64,000 bases of DNA, taken from the NCBI RefSeq assembly GCF_001418005.1, contig NZ_LIOL01000006.1, positions 124,001 through 188,000 on the forward strand, in the 5' to 3' direction. Below the pieces are notes generated by a model. The model saw only the letters and a list, made by a program, of their open reading frames with translations. It was not told the origin of the DNA and made no database searches. Each line of letters begins with the position of its first letter. Position 1 is the stretch's first letter. The position numbers and the translations under genes were made by a program. Source of the DNA: Chelatococcus sambhunathii. GTDB lineage: Bacteria > Pseudomonadota > Alphaproteobacteria > Rhizobiales > Beijerinckiaceae. Of this stretch, positions 45,587 to 54,668 are shown one piece after another.

Positions 45587-47350
45587 TCAGTATCCAGCCG
45601 CGAGCGTGCCGCGCTGGCGTGTGTCGGACGCCCCGGCGAGCCCCTCCGGCGTGACCATGATAGAATTGGCCGAGCCCGAGGTGGCGCCGACAGTGATCTT
45701 CTGGCCGCGTGCGGCGAGGATCTTGAGCGTGTCGGGAGAAAGGCCGCCCTCGGCGAGCAACCGGTCTGGCTGCCACTGGTGATGGATGCGCGGTGCGACC
45801 ACCGCCTCGGCGATGTTCATGCCAAAGTCGACCACATTGACGATCACCTGCAGCACCGTGGTGATGATGCGGCTGCCCCCCGGGCTGCCGGTGACGAGCA
45901 CGAGCTTGCCGTCCTTGAACAGGAAGGTTGGCGTCATCGAGGAGAGCGGGCGCGCACCCGGCGCGACGCTGTTCGTCTCACCGCCGACGAGACCGTAGGC
46001 GTTCAGCGCCCCGACCTTGGCGGCAAAATCGTCCATCTCGTTGTTCATCAGCACGCCGGTGCCGGCGGCGACGAAGGCGGCGCCATAGGAGAAGTTGAGG
46101 GTATAGGTGTTGGCGACCGCATTGCCGTCCTTGTCGACCACCGAGAAATGCGTCGTCTGGTCGCTTTCGTGCGGCAGGGGATCACCGGCCTTGACCTCCT
46201 CGGCGCGGCGGGCGCGGTCCTTGTCGAGCGCGACGCGCAGGCTGTCGGCATAGAGCTTCGAGGTGAGGCCCCGGAGCGGCACGTCGACGCGGTCGGGATC
46301 GCCGAGCCAGGCCGCCCGGTCGGCATAGGCCGGCTTCATCGCCTCGGCCATGACGTGCAGCGCGTCGGCACTGCCGGCGCCCATCGCAGCAAGATCGAAG
46401 CCCTCGAGGATGTTGAGGATCTGGACGAGATGCACGCCACCCGAGCTCGGCGGCGGCATCGACACCACCTCGTGGCCGCGATAGGTGCCACGCACGGGCT
46501 TGCGCTCGATGACGCGATAGCGGGCGAGATCCTCCACCGTCATGACGCCGCCCGCGGCCTTGACGGAGGCGGCGATCTTCTCGGCCACGGGGCCGCGGTA
46601 GAAGGCATCCGGCCCTCCGTTGGCAATGGCTGCGAGCGTGTCGGCGAGGTCGCGCTGCACGAGGCGCTCACCTCTCTGGAAGGGGCGCCCGTCCTTCAGG
46701 AAGATGGCGGCCGTCGCCGGGTCGCGACCGAGACGGGCCGAAGCCTGCGGCAGCGAATCGGCAAGGTCGTCCTCTACCGCGATGCCCTCGCGCGCCAGGC
46801 GCTCGGCCGGGGCGACGAGATCGACCAGGGTGAACTTGCCCGAGCCATATTTCTCGAGCGCGTGGGCTAGGCCCATGACTGTGCCCGGCACGCCGACGGC
46901 AAGGCCCGAATCGCGCGACTTCTTCGGGTCCGGCTCGCCCTTCTCGTCGAGGAACATGTCGCGGTGCGCGGCCGCGGGCGCGCTTTCGCGATAGTCGATA
47001 GCGACGGTCTCGTTGCGCTCGGCGAGATGGACCAGCATGAAGCCGCCGCCGCCAAGATTGCCGGCCCGCGGCAGCGTCACGGCGAGCGCGAAGCCGACCG
47101 CGACCGCCGCGTCGACAGCGTTGCCGCCCTTGCGCAGCACCTCGACGCCGACGCGCGTCGCCTCGGCCTCCTGCGAGGAGACCATGCCGTTCGGCGCGAT
47201 GACCGGCAGCAGCCGCGCCTGGCCGGAGATGATGGGCTGGCCGGCCGGAGGCGCCACCGGCTGCTGGGCGAGGGCGAGCGGGGCGGCAACAGCGATGGAA
47301 ACGGCGGCAAGAAGCGCCTGGAGCGGCCGGATGGAGCGGAATGACGTCAT
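45587..47350 (-). CDS. ggt: Gamma-glutamyltransferase
   Basis: 587 residues from ATG 47350 (ggaggag upstream). Signal peptide SIRPLQALLAAVSIAVAAPL. The autocatalytic cleavage/nucleophile Thr is T399 in DQTTHFSVVDKDGN, splitting a large and a small subunit; the substrate loops GNLGGGGFMLVHLAERNET and PLSSMTPTFLFKDGKLVLV and the GSPGGSRIITTVL motif are kept. A periplasmic enzyme that cleaves gamma-glutamyl bonds of glutathione and similar compounds. Convergent with the DUF1223 gene (12 bp) and divergent from the LysE-type exporter. Confidence 0.96.
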   Translation of the reverse strand: MTSFRSIRPLQALLAAVSIAVAAPLALAQQPVAPPAGQPIISGQARLLPVIAPNGMVSSQEAEATRVGVEVLRKGGNAVDAAVAVGFALAVTLPRAGNLGGGGFMLVHLAERNETVAIDYRESAPAAAHRDMFLDEKGEPDPKKSRDSGLAVGVPGTVMGLAHALEKYGSGKFTLVDLVAPAERLAREGIAVEDDLADSLPQASARLGRDPATAAIFLKDGRPFQRGERLVQRDLADTLAAIANGGPDAFYRGPVAEKIAASVKAAGGVMTVEDLARYRVIERKPVRGTYRGHEVVSMPPPSSGGVHLVQILNILEGFDLAAMGAGSADALHVMAEAMKPAYADRAAWLGDPDRVDVPLRGLTSKLYADSLRVALDKDRARRAEEVKAGDPLPHESDQTTHFSVVDKDGNAVANTYTLNFSYGAAFVAAGTGVLMNNEMDDFAAKVGALNAYGLVGGETNSVAPGARPLSSMTPTFLFKDGKLVLVTGSPGGSRIITTVLQVIVNVVDFGMNIAEAVVAPRIHHQWQPDRLLAEGGLSPDTLKILAARGQKITVGATSGSANSIMVTPEGLAGASDTRQRGTLAAGY

Positions 47351-47464
47351 GGATCTCCTCCACATGCGAAAGTGGAGGTTAGCGTCTTGTCCGCATGCTG
47401 ATAAACATGCCGCATGCGGCGCGCGCAGCGGAAAATTGCAGCCGCTGTCCCTACGAGGTTTTGC

Positions 47465-48106
47465 ATGACGTTCCTGCCAGAGCCTGCCGTCCTCATCGCC
47501 TATTCGCTGGCCTGTTTCGTGCTGTTCGTCACGCCGGGGCCGGACATGAGCCTTTTCCTTGCCAAGACGATGGCCGAGGGGCGGCGTTCGGGCATCGCGG
47601 CCATGCTCGGCGCGCTCACCGGCTGCTGCGTGCACACGCTGCTTGCCGCTCTCGGCGTCTCAGCCCTTCTCGCGGCCTCGGCGACTGCCTTCACCATCCT
47701 CAAGGTGGTCGGCGCCCTTTATCTGCTCTGGCTCGCCGTGGATGCCGTCCGCAACGGCTCGGCCCTCAACGTCAAGGCGGGCGCGCGCCCGCCGGCCTCC
47801 TTCGCACGCACCTTCCTCCTCGGCATCGGCGTCAATCTCACCAATCCGAAGATCGTGCTGTTCTTCGTGACCTTCCTGCCCCAGTTCGTTGCGGCCAGCG
47901 ACCCGCACGCCTCGGCCAAGCTTATCTTTCTCGGCCTCTACTTTATCGCCTTCTCGCTGCCGCTCGCCGTGCTGCTCATCCTGGCGGCGGACAAGGTGGT
48001 TCGCGCTCTCAAGGGCCGCCCGCGCATCATGCGGGGGCTCGACTTCGCCTTCGCCGGTCTCTTTGGCGCCTTCGCCCTGAAGATCCTCGCGACCCAGGGC
48101 CGCTGA
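47465..48106 (+). CDS. LysE/RhtB-family amino acid exporter
   Basis: 213 residues from ATG 47465. Six hydrophobic helices; the family signature VTPGPDMSLFLAKTMAEGRR followed by SGIAAMLGALTGCCVH is at the N-terminus and TFLLGIGVNLTNPKIVLFF in the centre. It exports amino acids or derivatives such as homoserine lactone or threonine; the substrate is unknown. It is divergent from ggt with a 114-bp gap and convergent with the LemA gene. Confidence 0.92.
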   Translation: MTFLPEPAVLIAYSLACFVLFVTPGPDMSLFLAKTMAEGRRSGIAAMLGALTGCCVHTLLAALGVSALLAASATAFTILKVVGALYLLWLAVDAVRNGSALNVKAGARPPASFARTFLLGIGVNLTNPKIVLFFVTFLPQFVAASDPHASAKLIFLGLYFIAFSLPLAVLLILAADKVVRALKGRPRIMRGLDFAFAGLFGAFALKILATQGR

Positions 48107-48123
48107 CAGACGGCGCCGACGGT

Positions 48124-48702
48124 TCAGCCGTTGCGCGGCGGATCGAACGTCTCGACCATACGCGGCTGCGGCCCGAGAAAGGCGAGCGCCACCCAGCGGC
48201 CGGGAACGCGGCTGATCGACAGGTTGTAGTTGCGGGCGAGTCTCACGAAATCGCTGCGGGCGACCACAATGCGGTTCTCGCGCGTTTCCAGCGCATCGAG
48301 CACCCGCCGGATCTCGGGGTTGGAGCGCCGGTCGGGATAGAGGTTCATGAGATCCATGACCTTGCCGAGCGCCCGGGAGAGGTCGTCCTGCGTCTCCATG
48401 AACCTCCGGAAGCGTGCGGGATCCGTCGGCGCCTCCGGCTGGGGCCGCAGGGCAAGGACCGCGGCCTGCGCCTCGCGCAGCCGCTCGACGAGCGGGCCCT
48501 GTGTGGTGTTGACCGTTTCCACCATGGCGATGATTTCGGGCACCATGTCGGCACGGGCGCGGAACTGCTCTTCCACCTCGCGCCAGGCCTCGCGGGCCGC
48601 CGCACCATAATGCGGCGCATTGTTGGCGCTGACAGCCACCCAGGCAGCGGCCGCCACAATCACGGCCAGGCCGGCAACGAGCGCGAGTCGCCGCGAGATC
48701 AT
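48124..48702 (-). CDS. LemA-family protein
   Basis: 192 residues from ATG 48702 (gaaggag upstream). An N-terminal membrane helix (RLALVAGLAVIVAAAAWVAV) is followed by the LemA helical domain: EAWREVEEQFRARADMVPEI, then MNLYPDRRSNPEIRRVLDAL, ETRENRIVVARSDFV and ARNYNLSISRVPG. These are the LemA landmarks (Rad-lip, YP and ENRI...YN). LemA proteins are membrane-anchored coiled bundles of unknown role. It is followed, in the direction of transcription, by convergent genes, and its upstream neighbour is a four-helix membrane protein. Confidence 0.85.
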   Translation of the reverse strand: MISRRLALVAGLAVIVAAAAWVAVSANNAPHYGAAAREAWREVEEQFRARADMVPEIIAMVETVNTTQGPLVERLREAQAAVLALRPQPEAPTDPARFRRFMETQDDLSRALGKVMDLMNLYPDRRSNPEIRRVLDALETRENRIVVARSDFVRLARNYNLSISRVPGRWVALAFLGPQPRMVETFDPPRNG

Positions 48703-48733
48703 CGATTGAACTCCTTCATGAAACGCGCTGGCC

Positions 48734-49216
48734 TCATGCCGCAGGCTCGCTGCGCTCGATGCCCGCGGTGCGGCCGGCAATGAGCCAATAGACGAGCCCC
48801 GACAACGAACCGGTGAGAAACAGAAGCAAGGTGATGCGCAATTCGCCCTCGCCGGCCCGGCCGGCGCCGGCGGCCCACGGCATGGCGGCGCTGATGAGGC
48901 CGCTCGCCCCGCCGTACCAGACGAAAGAGCGCCAGCCGCCGATCTCGCCGGCCGCAGCCGCGACCGCCGGAGGCAGGACGAGCACCATGAGCGCCATCGT
49001 CCACAGCGCGGCACCGATGGCGAGCGCCGCCACATCCGGCGCGCCCTCGCTCATGATGGCGTCGAACAGTGCGAAGAAGCCGGCAAAGCCGAGGCCGGCG
49101 ATGAGCTCGTGCATGGCGGGCTCGCCGAAGCTGGCGACGACCAAGAAGATGAAGCCGGCCGTGATGGCTGCCCCGAGCGCGAAAGCGACGACAGCGAGCC
49201 GGACGAGAAAGCGCAT
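48734..49216 (-). CDS. Four-helix membrane protein of unknown function
   Basis: 160 residues with about four hydrophobic helices (8-28, 38-52, 62-84, 128-146). No motif that I recognise. It lies 9 bp downstream of rlmN and 31 bp upstream of the LemA gene, all on the minus strand, so the three may be one operon. The helices and the alphaproteobacterial composition support a real gene; the family is not named. Confidence 0.72.
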   Translation of the reverse strand: MRFLVRLAVVAFALGAAITAGFIFLVVASFGEPAMHELIAGLGFAGFFALFDAIMSEGAPDVAALAIGAALWTMALMVLVLPPAVAAAAGEIGGWRSFVWYGGASGLISAAMPWAAGAGRAGEGELRITLLLFLTGSLSGLVYWLIAGRTAGIERSEPAA

Positions 49217-49225
49217 GAGGGGCCT

Positions 49226-50470
49226 TTATTCGGCGGCGGAGAACATGCCCTCGGCGCCGATACCGGATTCGAGCATCAGGCGGGCGCGGGCCCTCAGCTT
49301 TTCCGTCTCGCTCTTCAGCTGGCCGCAGGCCGCCAGGATGTCGCGGCCGCGCGGCGTGCGCACGGGGCTCGCATAGCCGGCATCGAACACGATCTGCGAG
49401 AACCGCTCGATCGTCTCCCAGTCGGAGCATTCATACTGGCTGCCCGGCCAGGGATTGAACGGGATGAGGTTGATCTTGGCCGGAATCCCCTTGAGCAGGC
49501 GCACGAGAGCCCGGGCGTCCGCCTCGCTGTCGTTGACGCCCTTCAGCATCACATATTCAAAGGTGATGCGCTTGGCGTTGGAAACGCCGGGATAGGTGCG
49601 GCAGGCCTCGAGCAGCGTGGCGATCGGGTATTTCTTGTTGAGCGGCACCAGCACGTCGCGCAGGTCGTCGCGCACGGCGTGCAGGGAGATGGCCAGCATG
49701 CAGCCGATCTCCTCGCCGGCACGGGCGATCATCGGCACGACACCGGAGGTCGACAGCGTGATGCGGCGGCGGCCGATGCCGAGGCCCTCATTGTCACAGA
49801 CGACGTCCATCGCCGCCTTTACGTGGTCGAAGTTGTAGAGCGGCTCGCCCATGCCCATGAGGACGATGTTGGTGACGAAGCGCCCGCCGTCGCTCGGCAC
49901 GAAGGCGCCCTCGGGCGGGTTCTCGTCCGGCCAGTCGCCGAGCCGGTCGCGTGCCACCATCACCTGGGCGACGATCTCGGCAGAGGTGAGGTTGCGGACG
50001 AGCTTCTGCGTGCCGGTGTGGCAGAAGGAGCAATTGAGCGTGCAGCCGACCTGGCTCGACACGCAGAGCGTGCCGCGGTCGACCTCGGGAATGTAGACGC
50101 ACTCGATCTCGGCGCCCTTGTCGAAGGGGCTGGTCGAGGGCATGCGCATGAGCCATTTGCGCGTGCCGTCGCGCGAGACCTGCTCAGTGATTACCTCGGG
50201 CCGCGCCAGCGTATAGGCCTCGGCGAGCCGCGCGCGCAGGCCCTTGCCGATGGTCGTCATGACGTCGAAGTCGCGGGCACCGCGCAGGTAGATCCAGTGC
50301 CACAACTGGCCGACGCGCATGCGCAGCTCGCGCGCTGGGATGTCGAGCGCGGCGAGGCTGTCGCGCAGTTCCTGGCGAGTCATGCCCACGAGCGAGGGCT
50401 TGACGGGCATCGCCACGGGGCGCGGTTGTGAAGGGGCGCGGAGCGCCGCCTCCTGCGAGGGCACTTGCAT
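49226..50470 (-). CDS. rlmN: 23S rRNA (A2503)/tRNA (A37) methyltransferase RlmN
   Basis: 414 residues. Radical-SAM cluster C143-C147-C150 (CTLNCSFC), the ribosomal-adenine methyl-carrying Cys near the end (C382 in [10 protein letters not shown]) and the conserved [12 protein letters not shown] and [11 protein letters not shown] blocks. It makes 2-methyladenosine at A2503 of 23S rRNA and A37 of some tRNAs. Its N-terminus is about 20 residues longer than usual, so ATG 50410 (MPVKPSLVG) is an alternative start. Confidence 0.96.
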   Translation of the reverse strand: MQVPSQEAALRAPSQPRPVAMPVKPSLVGMTRQELRDSLAALDIPARELRMRVGQLWHWIYLRGARDFDVMTTIGKGLRARLAEAYTLARPEVITEQVSRDGTRKWLMRMPSTSPFDKGAEIECVYIPEVDRGTLCVSSQVGCTLNCSFCHTGTQKLVRNLTSAEIVAQVMVARDRLGDWPDENPPEGAFVPSDGGRFVTNIVLMGMGEPLYNFDHVKAAMDVVCDNEGLGIGRRRITLSTSGVVPMIARAGEEIGCMLAISLHAVRDDLRDVLVPLNKKYPIATLLEACRTYPGVSNAKRITFEYVMLKGVNDSEADARALVRLLKGIPAKINLIPFNPWPGSQYECSDWETIERFSQIVFDAGYASPVRTPRGRDILAACGQLKSETEKLRARARLMLESGIGAEGMFSAAE

Positions 50471-50493
50471 GGGTCCGGTCCAAAACAGAAAGT

Positions 50494-50515
50494 CCCGGCG
50501 CTATAACACGCCGGG
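50494..50515 (-). terminator. Possible terminator hairpin before rlmN
   Basis: On the minus strand CCCGGCG/CGCCGGG (7-bp stem, 8-nt loop) is followed by ACTTTCTGTTTT. It lies about 100 bp after the ialB-like gene and just before the rlmN ATG, so it may end the former transcript or act in the rlmN leader. Confidence 0.4.
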
Positions 50516-50613
50516 GCCGTCATCGTCACCTCATGCCGGCAACGAGGCCGATAACCCGATGCGGGGCCGACCCGTCCAGAGGCGTTTCATCGCAGCCGTT
50601 CGGCTGGAGCCGC

Positions 50614-51162
50614 TCATTTGCACTCGTCGTTCACTCGTTTCAGCGCCTGCGTGAAGCCCTGGAGCGAGTATTCGTCCGTCAGCTTGTTGCCGCGGCGCGA
50701 TTCCACGTTGATGACCAGCTTGGCGCCACGCTGGAAGGACGTGATCACCTGGCTCTCCTGCGCCGGGTCCTTGACCCATGCATTCTCGCCCTTCGTAACA
50801 AGTGCAAAGGCCGTATCGCCCACAGTCGCGCGGGCATCGACATTCTCGCGCGTGGGGAAGCCCATGACGAAGCTGACCTCGTTGCGCACGTTCTCGGCTG
50901 GCCGCTTCGAGACGAAGAGATAGGCGGGATCACGGTTGAGGCCGGCCGGCAGGCGCTGCTTCGGCTGCGTCATGGCGTAGCAGACGCGCGCATTGCCTTG
51001 ACCGGTGGCATAGGCGCCCCAGTCGCCGTAGGTGGCAAGCAGCGTCGCCTGGCCGCCGGCCGCACCCTGCGCCGCCGCCGGCTGGCTCGCAACCAGGGCG
51101 GCAACGGCTGCGCCGATCACGAAAAGGCCCGCGCCGGGCCGCGCCGAAAATCCTCGAATCAT
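50614..51162 (-). CDS. Invasion-associated locus B (IalB) family protein
   Basis: 182 residues from ATG 51162. Signal peptide (about 1-31, GLFVIGAAVAALVASQPAAA), then an IalB domain: TYGDWGAYATGQGNARVCYA with a Cys, FVSKRPAENVRNEVSFVMGF, ENAWVKDPAQESQVI and a terminal RGNKLTDEYSLQGFTQALKR. The family is widespread and exported in Hyphomicrobiales; in Bartonella IalB is linked to erythrocyte invasion, but in free-living members the role is unknown. Single gene. Confidence 0.88.
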   Translation of the reverse strand: MIRGFSARPGAGLFVIGAAVAALVASQPAAAQGAAGGQATLLATYGDWGAYATGQGNARVCYAMTQPKQRLPAGLNRDPAYLFVSKRPAENVRNEVSFVMGFPTRENVDARATVGDTAFALVTKGENAWVKDPAQESQVITSFQRGAKLVINVESRRGNKLTDEYSLQGFTQALKRVNDECK

Positions 51163-51306
51163 CAGAGCGTCACACTCCCTCGTTCGAGTGGAACACATCC
51201 CGCCCGGCGCCTCGTAGGCGTCCGGAAGGGGGCGAAATTATGATCGCGCCGGCCGGCATCGGTCCCGGTGCGCAGCCGTTCATGAAGCCGAAACGTTAAT
51301 CGAATT

Positions 51307-51678
51307 TTATTGAGAGATTATTTCCCGCGCCCGGCGCCTGTGATCATCGGTGATGGCGCCCGCCGCCATGGCGATCGCGGCAGCAAGCACCGCCATGTCG
51401 TCAGTAAAGCCCAAGAGCGGGAGGAAATCGGCCACGGCATCGGTCGGCAGGATGAAGTAGCCGAGCGCGCCGAGCAAGGTGAGCTTGACGCGGCGCGGTG
51501 TCGCCGGGTCGATCGCGCAGAAGTAGACGGCGACGAGATCCTCGGCGAAGGGAGTATTTGCGGCGACACGACGCAGAGCCTTCCAGAAACGGCGCGTCAC
51601 GCTCTCCTCGTCGCGCACCGCTCGCCTTATGGCCCGCATCTCCTCGCGCGTCAGCGGGCGCGCGATCGTCTCGTCCAT
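51307..51678 (-). CDS. YkvA/DUF1232-family protein
   Basis: 123 residues. The core DUF1232 signature KLTLLGALGYFILPTDAVAD, followed by FLPLLGFTDDMAVLAAAIA, is clear, with a charged N-terminal helix before it (EMRAIRRAVRDEESVTRRFW). A small membrane-associated family of unknown role. Single gene, upstream neighbour the SDR is divergent. Confidence 0.88.
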   Translation of the reverse strand: MDETIARPLTREEMRAIRRAVRDEESVTRRFWKALRRVAANTPFAEDLVAVYFCAIDPATPRRVKLTLLGALGYFILPTDAVADFLPLLGFTDDMAVLAAAIAMAAGAITDDHRRRAREIISQ

Positions 51679-51921
51679 TCCCTGCCTCCTTTAAGGGCGA
51701 CAGTCGCATCGCCCACCATCGATTCTGGTGCCGCAAGACCAAGGCCAGAAGATGGTTTGCGGAAGCTGGCCGCGCAAGGTTTCGCGACCGCTTCACCATC
51801 GGCATTGGCACCGGCGCACCGCCGGCACCGTTTGCGCCGGGCTGCAGGTGCGCTAAACCCCTGAGGAAGCATCGGAACACCGACAGTAGTGCCGGCAAGA
51901 GAACATGAGGGAGGAGAAGGC

Positions 51922-52707
51922 ATGAAGTTCGACGCATCGACCGCCGCCGTGGTCACCGGCGGGGCCTCCGGCCTCGGCGAGGCCACCGGGCGCATGCTGG
52001 CCGCAGCCGGCGTGAAGGTGGCGATCCTCGACCTGAACGAGGAGCGGGGGCGGGCCGTGGCAGCGGAGATCGGCGGGCTCTTCGTGCGCACCGACGTGGC
52101 CGACGAGGCGTCCGTCGATGGCGCGCTCGCAGCGGCGAAAGCCGCGCACGGGCCTGCACGGATCGTGGTCAACTGTGCCGGCATTGCTCCCGGCAAGCGA
52201 ACCGTGGCAAAGAAGCGCGACACCGGGGAGTTCGTCGCTCACGATGTTGCGAGTTTCGCCCGCACGGTGGCCATCAACCTCGTCGGCACATTCACTGTGA
52301 CGGCCAAGGCGGCCGCCGACATGGCAAGCCTCGCGCCCGTCACCCCCGACGGCGGACGCGGCGTCATCGTCTGCACGGCCTCGGTCGCGGCGACCGACGG
52401 ACAGATCGGCCAGGCAGCCTATGCGGCCTCGAAGGCCGGCGTGATGGGCATGACGCTGCCGGTGGCACGCGATCTTTCGACGCTCGGCATCCGCGTCATG
52501 ACGATCATGCCTGGGCTGTTCGAGACGCCGATGTTCGCCTCCGTCCCCGAGGACTACCGCAAGGCGCTCGAGGCAAGCGTGCCCTTCCCCTCGCGGCTGG
52601 GCAAGGCGGAGGAATATGCCGCGCTTGTGCGCGCCATCATTGAGAACGACATGCTCAACGGCTCGGCCATCCGCCTCGACGGAGCGATCCGCCTCGCCCC
52701 AAAATAG
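51922..52707 (+). CDS. SDR-family oxidoreductase, 3-hydroxyacyl-CoA dehydrogenase type II-like
   Basis: 261 residues from ATG 51922 (gggaggagaagg upstream). NAD-binding VVTGGASGLGEATGRMLAAA with D36-type acceptor (AILDLNEE), catalytic YAASK in IGQAAYAASKAGVMGMTLP, and the PGLFETPMFASVPEDYRKAL end are like mammalian HSD17B10 and bacterial 2-methyl-3-hydroxybutyryl-CoA dehydrogenases. It probably acts in fatty-acid or branched-chain degradation. Single gene; the histidine kinase follows after 155 bp. Confidence 0.85.
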   Translation: MKFDASTAAVVTGGASGLGEATGRMLAAAGVKVAILDLNEERGRAVAAEIGGLFVRTDVADEASVDGALAAAKAAHGPARIVVNCAGIAPGKRTVAKKRDTGEFVAHDVASFARTVAINLVGTFTVTAKAAADMASLAPVTPDGGRGVIVCTASVAATDGQIGQAAYAASKAGVMGMTLPVARDLSTLGIRVMTIMPGLFETPMFASVPEDYRKALEASVPFPSRLGKAEEYAALVRAIIENDMLNGSAIRLDGAIRLAPK

Positions 52708-52820
52708 CCGTGCTCCCGCGAGCGGCCAATTGCTGCCTCAATGACACGGTCTGTTGCGCGCGTCGGTCGATCGGACGAATCCATCCCCCGTTGACCGGCC
52801 GCGCCAAAGCAGGAGACGGC

Positions 52821-52865
52821 ATGACGGGAAACGGCATCATACGCGGCAGGCACGGGGTCCTGTGA
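52821..52865 (+). CDS. 14-codon upstream ORF coupled to the histidine kinase
   Basis: ATG 52821 has the best RBS in the area (aggagacggc before ATG). It encodes MTGNGIIRGRHGVL and its TGA overlaps the kinase start as GTGA. Ribosomes ending here would restart on the kinase GTG, so it may set kinase level. It could be a real leader peptide or only a coupling device; neither has been shown. Confidence 0.45.
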   Translation: MTGNGIIRGRHGVL

Positions 52866-53896
52866 GCACGACCCTCGCTTCGCCGCGCGGCAGTGCCTGT
52901 GACGTCCTCGGAGCGTCGCAACGTTTCATCGATCTGCTGCCGGTCGCCATTTACGTCTGCGACAGGGACGGCTGCATCGTGCGCCACAACCGCTCCGCGG
53001 CGGCGCTGTGGGGGCGCGAGCCGTCGCCGCAGGACCGTTTCTGCGGTTCCCTCGCCCTTCGCGCGCCCGATGGCACTCCCATCGCCCATGCCCATTGTCC
53101 GATGGCCAATGCATTGAGGACCGGCCGGGCCGTGAGCGACGCCGAGGTGCTCATCGACCGCCCGGACGGTGAGACGCTTTTCGTCCTCGTCAACATAGAA
53201 CCGATCCGCGATGCCTCCGGCGCTGTCGTCGGCGCGGTCAACTGTTTCCGCGACATCACCGAACAGCGGCGAATGCACGAGCGGCAGGAACTGCTGTTGC
53301 GCGAGATGGACCACCGCATCAAGAATCTGTTCGCCTTGGCGAGCGGTATCGTCGGTCTCAGCGCGCGCGGCGCCGCGACGCCTCAGGAAACCGTCGAGGC
53401 GGCCCGTCGTCGGCTTGAAGCGCTGGCGCGGGCCCACACGCTGACGCTGCCGGGCACCGGCCTCAGCGGCGAAGAGACGCGCAGCGCGACCCTTGCCGCC
53501 CTTGTCGACACCATCGTCTCGCCCTTCGTCGACCCACGGGCCGAAGAGCCACGGATCGTCGTCGACGGACCAGAGGTCATCCTGGGCGGCGGCGGGCTGA
53601 CCAGCTTCGCCCTGTTGCTGCACGAATTCGCCACCAACGCCGCCAAATACGGTGCTCTGTCGTCGTTCGGCGGGCGCGTCATCATCTCCTGGCGCACCGA
53701 CGCGGACACTCTGCATCTCGCCTGGCGCGAGGTGGGAGGCCCCGCCCCGTCGGGCGGCGAGGCGGCCGGCGAAGGCTTCGGCAGCGTGCTGGCCCGCAGC
53801 GCCGTGCGCAGCCAGCTGGGCGGCTCCCTCGCGCGCGAGTGGCGGCCGGACGGACTCGTCGTGACACTGACGGCCCGGCTCGACCGCCTCGCCTGA
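52862..53896 (+). CDS. PAS-containing HWE-type sensor histidine kinase
   Basis: 344 residues from GTG 52862; no better start is near. A PAS domain fills residues 20-135 (FIDLLPVAIYVCDRDGCIV, FRDITEQRRM). The kinase core has H151 in MDHRIKNLFALASGIV, the N box HEFATNAAKYGALS and WREVGGP, the marks of the HWE family that is enriched in alphaproteobacteria. No membrane helix, so it is cytoplasmic and may sense light, redox or a small ligand; no cofactor Cys typical of LOV is seen. No response regulator is adjacent. Translation looks coupled to a tiny upstream ORF. Confidence 0.9.
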   Translation: MSTTLASPRGSACDVLGASQRFIDLLPVAIYVCDRDGCIVRHNRSAAALWGREPSPQDRFCGSLALRAPDGTPIAHAHCPMANALRTGRAVSDAEVLIDRPDGETLFVLVNIEPIRDASGAVVGAVNCFRDITEQRRMHERQELLLREMDHRIKNLFALASGIVGLSARGAATPQETVEAARRRLEALARAHTLTLPGTGLSGEETRSATLAALVDTIVSPFVDPRAEEPRIVVDGPEVILGGGGLTSFALLLHEFATNAAKYGALSSFGGRVIISWRTDADTLHLAWREVGGPAPSGGEAAGEGFGSVLARSAVRSQLGGSLAREWRPDGLVVTLTARLDRLA

Positions 53897-54472
53897 TCAG
53901 GCGCCAGCTGCCGCGCGACGGCCCGACATGTAGGGGTGGCGCGCGAGTGCATAGGCCGCTTCGACAATGTAGGGGCCGCCGCCCACCGAGGCGCGCGAAG
54001 AGAACAGCACGAAGCGGTCGGCGGTGAAGGTGAGCGGCCGGAAGGCGCCTTGCCCGGCAAAATAATCCGCCACATCGAGCGGCGAAGCATCGCGCAGCCG
54101 CGCCAGGGTGACGTGCGGCGTGAACTTGCGCGGCTCAGGCGGCAGGCCGGCGTGGCGCACGCAGCGCTCGTGATCGGCCTGCAACTCGGTCAGCGCGGGG
54201 TTCGGCCGCACGCGCGCGAAGATCGTCCGTGGCCGGCTGCCGCCGAAGGAATCGAGCATATCGAGCGTCACCGTGACCGGCGGCCGGTCGATATCGGCAA
54301 GGGAATCGTAGATGTCCGCCGCCGTGGTGGCATCAACGTCACCAATGAAGCGCAGCGTGATGTGATAATTCTCGACATCGATCCAGCGCGCGCCATAGAG
54401 ACCGCCGCGGTAGCGCGCGAGCGCTTCGGCTATGTCGGCGGGAACTTCGAGGCCGGTGAACAGACGAGGCAT
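53897..54472 (-). CDS. thpR: RNA 2',3'-cyclic phosphodiesterase
   Basis: 191 residues from ATG 54472, which has ggagg at 6 nt (ATG 54478 would be too close to it). Both HxT motifs of the 2H phosphoesterase fold are present: YHITLRFIG and PHVTLARLRD. It opens 2',3'-cyclic phosphates on RNA, with 2'-5' ligase activity in vitro. Single gene, convergent with the kinase with no gap. Confidence 0.92.
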   Translation of the reverse strand: MPRLFTGLEVPADIAEALARYRGGLYGARWIDVENYHITLRFIGDVDATTAADIYDSLADIDRPPVTVTLDMLDSFGGSRPRTIFARVRPNPALTELQADHERCVRHAGLPPEPRKFTPHVTLARLRDASPLDVADYFAGQGAFRPLTFTADRFVLFSSRASVGGGPYIVEAAYALARHPYMSGRRAAAGA

Positions 54473-54668
54473 GGCCATCCTCCCTCGTTCCAGAGGCTTC
54501 GCGGCACCGGCAGCCGTCACGGATACCGGATTCCCCCTCCCGCTGGGTCTTGTCTGGCGCTGGCAGCGCCGGCCCAGGCGAATCGCTCCCTCGTCCAAGG
54601 ATCGCGCGCCCGCCCGGCCCTGTCCAGAGCGCGACGGGCGCACGTCGGCTGGCTCCGAGGCTTCGGCC

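Noticed and set aside
47351-47635. N-terminal extension of ggt by 95 codons
   Set aside because: The extension is antisense to the LysE-type exporter and precedes a good signal peptide with its own RBS at ATG 47350.
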